Positions 1 to 8,861 of a stretch of 64,000 nucleotides of DNA are shown piece by piece; position 1 is the first letter of the stretch, and each line of letters starts with the position of its first letter. The stretch is from assembly GCF_900107275.1 (NCBI RefSeq), contig NZ_FNPI01000001.1, positions 930,001 through 994,000 on the forward strand, in the 5' to 3' direction. The notes below the pieces were generated by a model, which worked only from the letters and a program-made list of their open reading frames with translations, was not told where the DNA came from and did no database searches. Made by a program: the position numbers and the translations under genes. This DNA comes from Evansella caseinilytica (GTDB lineage: Bacteria; Bacillota; Bacilli; Bacillales; Salisediminibacteriaceae).

Positions 1-1
1 C

Positions 2-589
2 TATTTACTGTCGGGAAATAAAATACCGATTATCGTTGGTCAAAATATCTGCATCAGTATCGTCAGCGCAATCATGGTGCAGAAGCATCGGGAGGATCAG
101 TTCACGGAAGAAGCAGAGGACATGTCGACGTATATTTCCGTCATTTGCAACAACTATTCATTAATGGAATTGGTCATTTGGATGAGAACGCTGCTCCGCG
201 ACTGGCAGGTGAAAAAGGAAGAGGAACTAACAGGTAGTAAGAGCAATCAATTGATATATGAAGTGAAGAAGCACGTCCATCATTATTATGATCAGGAAAT
301 CTCGTTGGCGGTGATCGCGGATAAGCTGTTTATCAACCGCAATTATTTGTCCCAACTGTTCAAAAAAGTGACAGGTGAAACCTTCGTTGCGTACTTAAAC
401 AAATACCGCATAGAAAAAGCGAAAGAAAGGCTGCGGGAAAAGCATTATATGATCTATGAAATTAGCGAGCTGGTAGGCTATCAAAATCCGACGTATTTCA
501 GCCAGGTGTTTAAAGCGATTACTGGTATCAGCCCGTCGGAGTATTGCAAAAACGTGTTTCATAAAGTGAAAGCCGGGGCAGATAAATGA
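2..589 (+). CDS. YesN/AraC-type response regulator, C-terminal part (cut by window start)
   Basis: The frame is open from base 2, so the gene begins before the window and only its last 195 residues are seen. The C-terminal 100 residues form an AraC-type double helix-turn-helix: the first HTH around SLAVIADKLFINRNYLSQLF, the second around the typical EISELVGYQNPTYFSQVFK, ending in the family signature GISPSEYCK. The upstream part is the poorly conserved linker seen in YesN-type two-component regulators of carbohydrate uptake operons. The receiver domain is missing from view, so a plain AraC regulator is possible, but the long linker favours a response regulator. It probably controls the glycosidase and oxidoreductase genes just downstream, a common arrangement. 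Confidence 0.8.
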   Translation, partial: YLLSGNKIPIIVGQNICISIVSAIMVQKHREDQFTEEAEDMSTYISVICNNYSLMELVIWMRTLLRDWQVKKEEELTGSKSNQLIYEVKKHVHHYYDQEISLAVIADKLFINRNYLSQLFKKVTGETFVAYLNKYRIEKAKERLREKHYMIYEISELVGYQNPTYFSQVFKAITGISPSEYCKNVFHKVKAGADK

Positions 590-636
590 CGAACGGCGGC
601 AGGGAGCTGTTTTTTATAAAGAATACTTTCAGAAAC

Positions 637-680
637 TTCGTTGCTTTTAGGCCTCTTCACGCAAAGGGTGAAGAACCAAC
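637..680 (+). repeat. 44-bp dispersed repeat with internal hairpin, copy 1
   Basis: This stretch reads TTCGTTGCTTTTAGGCCTCT and then CTTCAC...GTGAAG, a 6-bp hairpin. A near-identical copy (about four differences) lies in inverted orientation at 63872-63916. It sits in the short gap between the regulator and the next gene, just upstream of that gene's ribosome binding site. Function is unknown. Confidence 0.7.
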
Positions 681-721
681 TTTAACCGCTTGCTTTCCAG
701 TAAAAAAAGGAGTGGAAGACA

Positions 722-2779
722 TTGATGATCAATCGAAAGGCTGTAGTAGAGCGCCATTTTCCAATTGTTACCAATGTGGAGCGATTGTCCCCGTTATCTG
801 TGGGAAACGGCGATTTTGCCTTTTCTGCCGATCTTACCGGTCTGCAAACATTTCCCGCCAGCTATGATGTTCCGTTGGGAACCCAATCCAATTGGGGGTG
901 GCATTCCACGGAGGAACCGGATTATTATTCCTTCGCCGATCTGTCCCTACAAACGGTCGATACATACGGTCGTGGCGTAGATTATCCGCTTTATCCGGCG
1001 GGCCGGGAGAACGCGTACCATTGGCTCCGGCAAAATCCGCACAGGCTTCATCTTGGCCGGCTGTCGTTTATATTGCTGAAAAAAAACGGGGAACAAGCGG
1101 CAATGACCGACTTATCCGCCACAAAGCAAGTGCTGAATCTTTGGAAAGGCTGTCTGTTCAGTGAATTTCAATTAGAGGGGATACCGGTGCGGGTAACAAC
1201 TGTCGTTCATCCAAAAAATGATGAACTGGGGGTAAAAGTGGAATCTCAGTTGTTGAAGGAGCGGCGCCTGCGCGTTGCGCTGCGGTTTCCGGCTCCGGAT
1301 ATGTATGCCGATAAGTGGGAGGAGACGGTGGCGCTTGACTGGGGAAATTCCGAGCGCCATGGCACGGCAATTGTTACCCGTACAGAGAAGGATGCCCTGT
1401 TTTTGCGAACGATGGACAAAGATCAATATCAGGTTAGGTGGTCGTGGAGTTCAGGGGCGCTCACAAAAACAGCACAACATGTGTATGAATTGGCCCCTGC
1501 CCAGGCAAAGGAGGAATTTACTTTCTCGGCGGCGTTTGCTGTGGAAGCGCCTGAGACGACACCTTTCGACGACATGATCTCTTGCGCCGCGGAATACTGG
1601 GAAGCTTTCTGGTTGACAGGAGGCGCCATTGATTTTTCCGGCAGTGTCGATCCACGGGCGCAGGAGCTGGAACGGAGGGTGATGCTCTCGCAGTTTTTGA
1701 CGGCAGTTCACTGTGGCGGATCGCTCCCGCCGCAGGAAACCGGACTTATGTATAACAGCTGGTTCGGCAAATTTCATTTGGAGATGCACTGGTGGCATGG
1801 GGCGCATTTCCCGCTTTGGGGCCGCAGTCACCTCCTGGAAAAAAGCTTACATTGGTATAACTCGATTCTTCCGCTGGCAAAGGAGTTGGCGGCCTCTCAA
1901 GGCTATCACGGGGCGCGCTGGCCAAAAATGACCGGTTTTGACGGAAAACAAAGTCCATCCCCGATCGCGCCGGTGCTTATCTGGCAGCAGCCTCATCCAA
2001 TTGCGCTGGCGGAGCTGTGCTATCAGGCTAATCCGTCGCTGGAAACGCTGCGCACATGGCAGGAAATCGTTTTTGAATCGGCAGAATTTATGGCAGACTA
2101 TGCGGTGTGGGATGAGGAAAAGGAGGTCTTCGTGCTTGGACCGCCGTTAATACCGGCACAGGAAAATCACCGGCCGGAGATCAGCAAAAACCCCCCTTTT
2201 GAACTGGAGTATTGGAAATACGGGCTGGAGATCGCCATACGCTGGGGAGGACGTTTAAAGGCGGATGTGCCAGTAAAATGGCGTGAAGTGAGACAAAGGC
2301 TTGCGGAGCCTCCTCACGCTGATGGTGTCTATCTTGCCCATGAAAAATGTCCGGACACCTTTACAAACTATAATCACGATCATCCGTCGATGGTCGGGGC
2401 ATTGGGCATGCTTCCGGGAGCATTGATTGATCCGGAAATCATGAAACGAACGCTCTGGAAAGTGAAGGAGGAATGGCAATGGGAGACAGCCTGGGGCTGG
2501 GATTTTCCGCTGTGCGCGATGACCGCCGCCCGCTTAGGAGAACAGAAGCTCGCGGTCGAATTTCTGCTGCTGGAAACGACAAAAAATACATACTTGTCCA
2601 ACGGTCACAATTACCAGCGGCCTGAACTGGCGGCTTACCTGCCCGGCAATGGCGGCTTGCTGGCAGCCGTTGCGATGATGGCTTGCGGCTGGCAGGGCGC
2701 TTCACATCATAAGGCGCCTGGTTTTCCGGATGACGGCAGCTGGTCGGTGCAGTGGGAAGGACTCCACCCATATTTGTAA
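722..2779 (+). CDS. (alpha/alpha)6-barrel glycosidase-like protein, cytoplasmic
   Basis: A 685-residue protein without signal peptide or membrane segment. The N-terminal 300 residues look like a beta-sandwich domain (opening with the PLSVGNGDFAFSADLTGLQ style typical of GH65/GH95-like enzymes), and residues 310-670 are rich in Trp, His and acidic residues in an alpha-helical pattern (LEMHWWHGAHFPLWGR, YWKYGLEIAIRW, WQWETAWGWDFP) as in six-hairpin glycosidases. The exact family and substrate cannot be fixed by eye. Translation can start at TTG 722 or the adjacent ATG 725; the AAGGAGTGG at 707-715 fits TTG 722 slightly better. It sits between a YesN-type regulator and a Gfo/Idh/MocA oxidoreductase, suggesting intracellular breakdown of an imported oligosaccharide. 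Confidence 0.7.
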   Translation: MMINRKAVVERHFPIVTNVERLSPLSVGNGDFAFSADLTGLQTFPASYDVPLGTQSNWGWHSTEEPDYYSFADLSLQTVDTYGRGVDYPLYPAGRENAYHWLRQNPHRLHLGRLSFILLKKNGEQAAMTDLSATKQVLNLWKGCLFSEFQLEGIPVRVTTVVHPKNDELGVKVESQLLKERRLRVALRFPAPDMYADKWEETVALDWGNSERHGTAIVTRTEKDALFLRTMDKDQYQVRWSWSSGALTKTAQHVYELAPAQAKEEFTFSAAFAVEAPETTPFDDMISCAAEYWEAFWLTGGAIDFSGSVDPRAQELERRVMLSQFLTAVHCGGSLPPQETGLMYNSWFGKFHLEMHWWHGAHFPLWGRSHLLEKSLHWYNSILPLAKELAASQGYHGARWPKMTGFDGKQSPSPIAPVLIWQQPHPIALAELCYQANPSLETLRTWQEIVFESAEFMADYAVWDEEKEVFVLGPPLIPAQENHRPEISKNPPFELEYWKYGLEIAIRWGGRLKADVPVKWREVRQRLAEPPHADGVYLAHEKCPDTFTNYNHDHPSMVGALGMLPGALIDPEIMKRTLWKVKEEWQWETAWGWDFPLCAMTAARLGEQKLAVEFLLLETTKNTYLSNGHNYQRPELAAYLPGNGGLLAAVAMMACGWQGASHHKAPGFPDDGSWSVQWEGLHPYL

Positions 2780-2837
2780 AGTGTTTGTTCAAAAGAATGA
2801 ACGAGAAAGCACAATTTCAAAGCGAGGAGAGAAAGAC

Positions 2838-4121
2838 ATGAAAAAGCGATATGTTTTAATTGGCAGTGGCGGAAGGGCGGAATTTTTCTACGGGGCGCTG
2901 GCTCGGGATTTTAAACAGACGGGAGAGCTTGCGGCATTTTGTGATGTCAATCAAACACGCATGAATTATGCCAACAAACTGCTTACGGAAAAATATCATT
3001 ACCATGCCGTATCAACGTACTTGAGCTGGGATTTTGATAAGATGATCGAAGTGGAAAAACCGGATGTAGTCATTGTTACTACGGTGGACCGCACACATCA
3101 CACATATATCATAAAAGCGCTGGAGGCAGGCTGCGATGTGATTACGGAAAAACCGATGACCGTGGATGCTGAAAAGTGCCAGGCAATTATTGACGCGGTT
3201 CACCGCACCGGCAAAGAAGTGCGGGTTACCTTTAACTACCGCTACGCGCCGCATAACACAAAAATTAGAGAGCTCATTCAAAGCGGAGTGATCGGGGATG
3301 TTTTCTCCGTGCATTTTGAATGGGCGCTGGATACGCAGCACGGTGCCGACTATTTTCGCCGCTGGCATCGCGATAAGCGCAACAGCGGCGGCTTGCTTGT
3401 TCACAAGTCGACGCACCACTTTGATTTAGTTAACTTTTGGCTTGGAACGGAGCCGGACACGGTGTATGCCAGCGGAGGTCTGCGTTTTTATGGAAAAGAA
3501 AATGCCGAGGCAAGAGGGGGGACAACGTTTTATCAGCGGGCTCATGGAAGTGAACACGCCAAAAATGATCCGTTTGCGCTTCACCTGGCTGAAAACGAGC
3601 ATTTAAAAGCAATGTACCTGGATGCGGAAGCAGAAGACGGCTATCAGCGGGACCAGAGCGTTTTCGGGGATGGGATCAGCATTGAAGATACGCTCGGCGT
3701 TATCGTAACCTACAAAAACAAAGCGATTTTAACTTATTCTTTAAACGCTTACTTACCGTGGGAAGGATTTCTTGTCGCCTTTAACGGCAGCAAAGGGCGA
3801 ATCGAAGTGAAGGTTCGCGAACAGTCATATATCAATTCAGGTGGCGAAAAAGCGGCTGAAGGTGCGGTGGAAGAAAAGTCGATAACGGTCATACCGATGT
3901 TCGGCAAGCCGCACGAAGTAGAGATCATGGAAGGAGAAGGCGGACACGGCGGCGGTGACCCGCTGCTGCTTAAGGATATTTTCGGGACTCCGGGAGAGGA
4001 TGAATTCCGCCGGGCCGCATCTCATGTGGATGGAGCCATGTCGATTTTAACCGGGATTGCCGGGAACATCTCCTTGCGAACCGGCCAAGCGGTGAAAGTG
4101 GATGAGCTAATCAGGTTATAA
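2838..4121 (+). CDS. Gfo/Idh/MocA family oxidoreductase
   Basis: A 427-residue NAD(P)-dependent sugar dehydrogenase-like protein. The Rossmann fold starts at once (YVLIGSGGRAEFFYGAL), followed by the family EKPMTVDAEKC motif (Glu-Lys-Pro, with the catalytic Lys near residue 98) and the C-terminal alpha/beta substrate domain with HKSTHHFDLVNFWLG. The ATG at 2838 follows GAGGAGAGAAAGAC; the longer open frame upstream has no ribosome site. It lies 58 bp after the glycosidase-like gene and is probably cotranscribed. The family oxidises or reduces sugars, inositols and amino sugars; the substrate here is not deducible. The length is somewhat above the usual 330-390 residues because of an insertion around residues 220-260. 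Confidence 0.85.
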   Translation: MKKRYVLIGSGGRAEFFYGALARDFKQTGELAAFCDVNQTRMNYANKLLTEKYHYHAVSTYLSWDFDKMIEVEKPDVVIVTTVDRTHHTYIIKALEAGCDVITEKPMTVDAEKCQAIIDAVHRTGKEVRVTFNYRYAPHNTKIRELIQSGVIGDVFSVHFEWALDTQHGADYFRRWHRDKRNSGGLLVHKSTHHFDLVNFWLGTEPDTVYASGGLRFYGKENAEARGGTTFYQRAHGSEHAKNDPFALHLAENEHLKAMYLDAEAEDGYQRDQSVFGDGISIEDTLGVIVTYKNKAILTYSLNAYLPWEGFLVAFNGSKGRIEVKVREQSYINSGGEKAAEGAVEEKSITVIPMFGKPHEVEIMEGEGGHGGGDPLLLKDIFGTPGEDEFRRAASHVDGAMSILTGIAGNISLRTGQAVKVDELIRL

Positions 4122-4307
4122 GAGGATGTTCAAAAGTCGGGGAAACAGTGTCGGCGGCTCTCAACGATGGCGCCGCCTCTGTGCTGCTCACACGAGTGGT
4201 GTACGCCGCGCTGCTGTGTGCTCCTTTTTATACGGAAACTAAGAGATTTCCCATAGTTTCATTCATTGTGGTGTCTGTAAAGACATGGTAGTTTGAACAA
4301 CCACTTT
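4121..4307 (+). repeat. Family A MITE-like repeat, copy 1 (diverged)
   Basis: Begins AGAGGATGTTCAAAA and ends TTTGAACAACCACTTT, the inverted ends shared by several intergenic elements in this window. The interior has the family's CTGCTCAC...TGTACGC palindromic section plus an atypical AT-rich stretch. It starts at the stop codon of the oxidoreductase gene. Confidence 0.65.
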
Positions 4308-4351
4308 AAATCAACCCTTTTCATCCAAACACAGAAAAAAGGTGTTAAACT

Positions 4352-4380
4352 GGGACTGAGGAAAACGCGGTCCCTTTTTT
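4352..4380 (+). terminator. Rho-independent terminator
   Basis: GGGAC at 4352-4356 pairs with GTCCC at 4370-4374, followed directly by six T. The stem is short but the U-run is good. It would end transcription from the upstream sugar genes before the next regulator gene. Confidence 0.55.
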
Positions 4381-4487
4381 GCATCCACTCCCCAAGAAGA
4401 CGTCTGCTCTATGGGAAGTGAAAGCAGGAATGGAAAGCCGCGGAACACCCATATCAAAAGGTGAAAATGACTGGAGGAGGAGAACAA

Positions 4488-6572
4488 ATGACATCGCTTC
4501 CACTTACCATTTATAAAAAGAACGGCCTTCATGTCCGGCTGGCGGCGGCTTTCATCACGAAGCTGCAATCATTGCTGCAAAATAAAGAGCTGCTAAAGAA
4601 AACGTATGTTGTTTACAATAACAAAAAAGTGCAGGTGAACAATTTATTGTCACTCGTTTCATTAAAAATCGGCCGTGGAGAAGAATTTCAGCTCGTTTTT
4701 GAACAAGCGGTTCCACCAGGTATCCTTGAAGAAATCAAGGATTTTTTTGAAAAAAACGAGCTTGTAGATTCCGGTCAGGCGGAAGCGGATCGGCTGATGA
4801 TGGAAAACTCGATGACATTGCAGGAGGCAATAGCCGCACTTCCAAACGGGATTATCGTTGTTAACAAAGAAAACGTTATCACCTATGCCAATGATGTGGC
4901 CGCGAAATTGTTGAACAAAGCCCCCCAAGAGTTAATCAACCACCGGGCGGATCAAGTCATTCCCAGTTCCCGGCTTCATGTCGTCATCGAAACGAACAAA
5001 CCGGAGCTGGGCGAAAAGCAGATAATTAACAATACCCCCTTGCTGACAAATCGTTCCCCGGTGATGTTCGACGGTCAGATGATCGGGGCGGTGGCGGTTT
5101 TTCAGGATATTTCCAATCTGGAAAAAGTGAGCCGGGAGCTGACAAATGTGCGGGAATTACAGCAGCGGCTGGATCTAGTTTTACAGTCGGTATCAGATTT
5201 AATCGGCTTGACGGATCAGGAGGGAACGTTTATTTATGCTAATGAAGAAATGACTGGAATGTTCCAGAAGCAGCGGAAGCGGAAAACGATTCAGGCGGTG
5301 ATCGGCACTTCGGCGTGGAAGGCGCTCGCAGTTGAACCGCAACCATTTATGAAAATGGTTCGCATCGCGCCGCAGGCAAAGTACATCACGAAAATCAATC
5401 CGCTTGTTGTCGACGGCGAATTCAAGGGAACGGTTGTCACGATGAGCCCGTACGATGAAATGAAGCTCCTGCTGCAAAAAATCGAGCTCATGGAGCAACG
5501 GACAAAATATTTAGAGTTCGAGCTGTCCAAATATCAGAAGCTAAACGATGCGTTTAAAACGATAAAAGGCAGCAGCAAAGTGCTGCTAGATTCATTGACA
5601 ATGGCCGACAAAGTGGCGAAAACTGAATCGACGGTAATGATCACCGGGGAAAGTGGCACGGGAAAAGAGCTTGTTGCCAGAGCGGTTCATGAGGCGAGCA
5701 GCCGAAAGGAAAAGCCGTTTATCCGTGTGAATTGTGCCGCCATTCATCCAAACTTAATGGAGAGCGAGCTTTTCGGACATGAAAAGGGGGCATTTACCGG
5801 GGCTTACACCACTCATCGCGGCAAATTCGAATTAGCCAACAACGGGACGATTTTTTTAGATGAGATCGGTGATTTAAACTTCGAGCTCCAGGCAAAAATA
5901 TTGCGGGTGCTGCAGGAAAAGGAAGTGGATCGGGTCGGTGGAACACGCCCGCTGAAGCTCGATGTCCGCATTATCGCCGCAACGAATCGAAATCTGACGA
6001 AAATGGTGGATGAGGGTACGTTCAGGGAGGATTTATATTATCGCCTGCACGTGATTCCGATTCATTTACCGCCGTTAAGGTCAAGAATCGACGATATTCC
6101 GTATCTGGTCGATCATTTTACGGAACAACTGAATAACAAGTTGGGAAAAAATATCAACGGCTATGAAGCTTCTTTTATCGAGCGATTATGCCATTATCAT
6201 TGGCCGGGAAATATCCGCGAGTTGCAAAATATCATCGAAAGGGTGTTTCATCTTACAGAGAGTCATCTGCTGTGCAGCAAAGATTTGCCGCCGCATATTT
6301 TTTACGGAACGAAAGAGCAAGCAAGTAAACCTGCCGGGCCGTTCGCCGAATGGCTCACGAGTAAACATGTTCTGAAGCTGGAAGACTATGAAAAACAGAT
6401 TTTTGCTCACGCCTGCCAATTGTATCCTAGCTATAATCAGCTCGCTCAGGCGCTTGGCATTACTCATAAAACCGCGGCGAAGAAACTAAGAAAATATGGA
6501 TTGGAGCGCATGCTTGGGAAAAAATATCAACAAGCTGCGATATTTTCCCAGCCTCCTTCACTCAATGAATGA
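4488..6572 (+). CDS. Sigma-54 dependent activator with N-terminal HPr-like domain, PAS domains, AAA+ and Fis HTH
   Basis: A 694-residue activator. Residues 1-90 resemble HPr, with [10 protein letters not shown] placing a histidine at position 15, the phosphorylatable position of HPr; the regulatory Ser46 region reads [10 protein letters not shown], so that serine appears replaced. Two PAS-like regions follow (about 110-215 and 230-335). The AAA+ domain has Walker A GESGTGKE, the sigma-54 contact loop GAFTGA and Walker [10 protein letters not shown]. The C-terminus is a Fis-type helix-turn-helix ([20 protein letters not shown]). The start at ATG 4488 is set by GGAGGAGGAGAACAA and by His15 numbering. 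It ends 28 bp before a -24/-12 promoter driving dhaKLM, so it most likely activates that operon and senses PTS phosphorylation state. The PTS link is inference. Confidence 0.9.
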   Translation: MTSLPLTIYKKNGLHVRLAAAFITKLQSLLQNKELLKKTYVVYNNKKVQVNNLLSLVSLKIGRGEEFQLVFEQAVPPGILEEIKDFFEKNELVDSGQAEADRLMMENSMTLQEAIAALPNGIIVVNKENVITYANDVAAKLLNKAPQELINHRADQVIPSSRLHVVIETNKPELGEKQIINNTPLLTNRSPVMFDGQMIGAVAVFQDISNLEKVSRELTNVRELQQRLDLVLQSVSDLIGLTDQEGTFIYANEEMTGMFQKQRKRKTIQAVIGTSAWKALAVEPQPFMKMVRIAPQAKYITKINPLVVDGEFKGTVVTMSPYDEMKLLLQKIELMEQRTKYLEFELSKYQKLNDAFKTIKGSSKVLLDSLTMADKVAKTESTVMITGESGTGKELVARAVHEASSRKEKPFIRVNCAAIHPNLMESELFGHEKGAFTGAYTTHRGKFELANNGTIFLDEIGDLNFELQAKILRVLQEKEVDRVGGTRPLKLDVRIIAATNRNLTKMVDEGTFREDLYYRLHVIPIHLPPLRSRIDDIPYLVDHFTEQLNNKLGKNINGYEASFIERLCHYHWPGNIRELQNIIERVFHLTESHLLCSKDLPPHIFYGTKEQASKPAGPFAEWLTSKHVLKLEDYEKQIFAHACQLYPSYNQLAQALGITHKTAAKKLRKYGLERMLGKKYQQAAIFSQPPSLNE

Positions 6573-6584
6573 AAACGCTTTATT
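6571..6584 (+). promoter_or_regulatory. Candidate cre (CcpA) site upstream of dhaK
   Basis: TGAAAACGCTTTAT matches 12 of 14 positions of the cre consensus TGWAANCGNTNWCA, differing only at the last two. It lies 16 bp upstream of the -24 element and overlaps the activator's stop codon. It could instead be part of the activator binding region. Confidence 0.4.
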
Positions 6585-6599
6585 TCTGGCTTTTCTTTT

Positions 6600-6616
6600 T
6601 GGCACGGAAGTTGCAT
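6600..6616 (+). promoter_or_regulatory. Sigma-54 (-24/-12) promoter of the dha operon
   Basis: TGGCACGGAAGTTGCAT matches the sigma-54 consensus TGGCAC-N5-TTGCA at every core position, with GG at 6601-6602 and GC at 6613-6614 separated by exactly 10 bases. It is about 140 bp upstream of dhaK and directly downstream of a gene for a sigma-54 activator. Transcription should begin near 6626. Confidence 0.92.
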
Positions 6617-6630
6617 GCCCATATATAACA

Positions 6631-6661
6631 CAGCGGCTGTTCCAAGACAAAACCGCCGCTG
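6631..6661 (+). other. Leader hairpin in the dha 5' UTR
   Basis: CAGCGGC at 6631-6637 pairs with GCCGCTG at 6655-6661, and three more inner pairs form after one mismatch. There is no U-run, so it is not a terminator. It begins about 5 bases after the predicted transcript start and may stabilise the 5' end of the mRNA or mark a regulatory dyad. Confidence 0.5.
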
Positions 6662-6758
6662 TGCTTGCCGGCATCAACATTAGCACTTCATTGATTTGGT
6701 GGTTTTTCCGAAAAATGTTGATCAGGCGCATACACAATTTACGAGGAGGAAAGAGAGC

Positions 6759-7751
6759 ATGAAAAAGTTAATCAATGATCCGAATCAAGTTGTCAAAGAA
6801 ATGCTGGAAGGCATCGTGGCAGCCCATCCCCGCCGTTTGAAGCAGTTGCCGGGCACTTCGGTTCTTGTTCGTTCCGATGCCCCTGTGGAAGGAAAAGTCG
6901 GGCTCGTTAGCGGCGGCGGCAGCGGTCACGAACCTTCCCATGCTGGATATGTCGGGCCGGGAATGCTGGATGCGGCTGTTTCAGGCGAGGTATTTACTTC
7001 GCCGACTCCCGATCAGATTTTTGCAGCGATAAAGGCAGTTGACAGCGGAAAAGGCGTGCTGCTGATCATCAAAAATTATACCGGGGATGTCATGAATTTT
7101 GAAATGGCAGCCGAACTGGCGGAAGCGGAAGGAATCGCCGTTGCCAAAGTCATTGTCAACGACGACGTGGCAGTGGAAGACAGCACGTATACGACGGGCC
7201 GGCGTGGAATTGCAGGTACGGTTTTCGTTCATAAAATCGCCGGAGCCGCTGCGGAGCAAGGTGCATCGCTTGAAGAGGTGGAGGCTGTCGCCAATAAAGT
7301 GATCGCCAATGTGAAGTCGATGGGAATGGCGTTAACACCGTGCACGGTTCCGGCTGCGGGTAAACCGGGCTTTGAGCTGGGGGCAAACGAGATGGAAATC
7401 GGCATGGGAATTCACGGCGAGCCGGGAATTGAAAAAACGGAAATAAAAACCGCCGAGGACATTGCGGCAGCACTGTGCGGCAAAGTACTCGCGGATCTTG
7501 ATATCAAGGAAAAGGAAAAAACGGCGGTGATGATTAATGGATTAGGTGCGACCCCGCTAATGGAGCTCTACATTGTATACAAAAAGGTTGCGGCGTTATT
7601 GGCGGAAAACAAAGTGGAAGTGCACGACACCTTTGTTGGCGAATACATGACGTCATTGGAAATGGCGGGCTGCTCCGTGACCATTCTGCGATTGGATGAG
7701 CAGCTCACATTATTGCTGGAAGTCCCCGCGGATACTTTGGTATGGAAGTGA
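6759..7751 (+). CDS. dhaK: Dihydroxyacetone kinase, substrate-binding subunit DhaK
   Basis: A 330-residue cytoplasmic subunit that binds dihydroxyacetone as a covalent hemiaminal to a histidine. The family signature VSGGGSGHEPSHAGYVGPGM is present near residue 50, and the covalent His is at residue 219 in MGIHGEPGIE, matching His218 of E. coli DhaK. The full-length fold is preserved to VWK. ATG 6759 follows GAGGAGGAAAGAGAGC; the open frame extends upstream without another ribosome site. First gene of the sigma-54 driven dhaK-dhaL-dhaM-HPr operon. It transfers phosphate from PEP via HPr, DhaM and DhaL-ADP rather than from ATP. Confidence 0.95.
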   Translation: MKKLINDPNQVVKEMLEGIVAAHPRRLKQLPGTSVLVRSDAPVEGKVGLVSGGGSGHEPSHAGYVGPGMLDAAVSGEVFTSPTPDQIFAAIKAVDSGKGVLLIIKNYTGDVMNFEMAAELAEAEGIAVAKVIVNDDVAVEDSTYTTGRRGIAGTVFVHKIAGAAAEQGASLEEVEAVANKVIANVKSMGMALTPCTVPAAGKPGFELGANEMEIGMGIHGEPGIEKTEIKTAEDIAAALCGKVLADLDIKEKEKTAVMINGLGATPLMELYIVYKKVAALLAENKVEVHDTFVGEYMTSLEMAGCSVTILRLDEQLTLLLEVPADTLVWK

Positions 7752-7813
7752 TCGTGACGAATGAGGAAGAGCGATGAAAACCGGACTAGGCGCCACAAGA
7801 AGGAGGAAGAACA

Positions 7814-8452
7814 TTGACTTTTGATGCAGCATGCGGAAAACAGTGGATGATCGCAATGAATAAAACCGTTCAGGAAAAAAAAGACGTGCTGACAGAGCTG
7901 GATCAAGCCGTCGGAGACGGGGATCACGGGCTGAACATGGCGCGGGGCTTTCAGGAAGTGGTAAATAAAATCGACGCCAACGAATATGAAGACCTTGGCT
8001 CGTTTTTCAGCGAGGTGGGCATGACGCTTATTTCCACGGTGGGCGGCGCATCAGGCCCGCTTTACGGAACGGCATTTATCAAGCTGGCTGCTCAGCTGAA
8101 AGGCAGGAAGCAAGCAGACCTTCCCGTGCTCGCAGCCGCTTTTTCTGCGGCATTGGAAGGGATAAAAGCAAGAGGACGGGCGGAGGCAGGCGACAAGACG
8201 ATGGTGGATGTCTGGGAACCGATCGTCACCCATCTGTTGAAACGGGGGGAATTATTACAGGTGGAGGAGCTTACCCGTTTAGCACAGGAAAAGCTGGAGG
8301 AAACAAAAAATTTGCATGCGAAAAAGGGGAGGGCAGCTTATCTCGGAAAACGGTCGATCGGCCATCTTGATCCGGGAGCAGCATCCTCTGTGTATTTATT
8401 TACCGCTTTCGCCGATGTGTTGAAAGGAGAAATCGACAATGAGCAGAGTTAG
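7814..8452 (+). CDS. dhaL: Dihydroxyacetone kinase, nucleotide-binding subunit DhaL
   Basis: A 212-residue subunit holding tightly bound ADP that is rephosphorylated in place by DhaM. The Mg2+-binding aspartates Asp30, Asp35 and Asp37 (ELDQAVGDGDHG) fall at the same numbers as in E. coli DhaL, which supports the TTG start at 7814; AAGGAGGAAGAACA precedes it. Glycine-rich GGASGPLYGTAF and the GDKTMVD motif of the family follow. It overlaps dhaM by 14 bp, indicating translational coupling. Confidence 0.94.
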   Translation: MTFDAACGKQWMIAMNKTVQEKKDVLTELDQAVGDGDHGLNMARGFQEVVNKIDANEYEDLGSFFSEVGMTLISTVGGASGPLYGTAFIKLAAQLKGRKQADLPVLAAAFSAALEGIKARGRAEAGDKTMVDVWEPIVTHLLKRGELLQVEELTRLAQEKLEETKNLHAKKGRAAYLGKRSIGHLDPGAASSVYLFTAFADVLKGEIDNEQS

Positions 8453-8843
8453 TCTATTACTGATCTCGCACAGCCATGACATTGTCAATGGCTTAAAATC
8501 TTTGTTGAATCAAGTACAGCCGGAAGTGAACATCGCTGCTGCCGGAGGAGCAGACGGTGACATTGGAACAAATGCTTTCACGATAAAAACGGCTTTGGAG
8601 TCGATTTATTCCGAGCGCGGCGTTGTTATTTTATTTGATCTCGGAAGTGCGCTCATCAATGCGGAGCTGGCGGTGGAAATGCTCGGGCTTGACGATGGGG
8701 AAAAAGTCATTTTTGCCGATGCTCCTTTGGTAGAAGGCGCGTACGCAGCCGTTGTTGAAGCTGGAGTAGGGGGAACCGTGGAAGAAGTGGCAGCCGCTGC
8801 GGAAAGCACGAAACAGCTGCAAAAAATAGCTGGGGAGAAGTAG
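8439..8843 (+). CDS. dhaM: PTS-dependent DHA kinase phosphotransferase subunit DhaM (EIIA-Man domain only)
   Basis: A 134-residue protein with the EIIA-mannose fold. The phosphorylatable histidine is in LLISHSHDIVNGL (His11), and the conserved GTNAFTIKTALE and LFDLGSALINAELAVE segments follow. E. coli DhaM is a fusion of EIIA, HPr and part of Enzyme I; here only the EIIA part is encoded and HPr follows as its own gene, as in other Gram-positive dha operons. It receives phosphate from HPr and passes it to DhaL-ADP. Confidence 0.93.
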   Translation: MSRVSLLLISHSHDIVNGLKSLLNQVQPEVNIAAAGGADGDIGTNAFTIKTALESIYSERGVVILFDLGSALINAELAVEMLGLDDGEKVIFADAPLVEGAYAAVVEAGVGGTVEEVAAAAESTKQLQKIAGEK

Positions 8844-8861
8844 ACGAAGGGAAGGGTTAAA

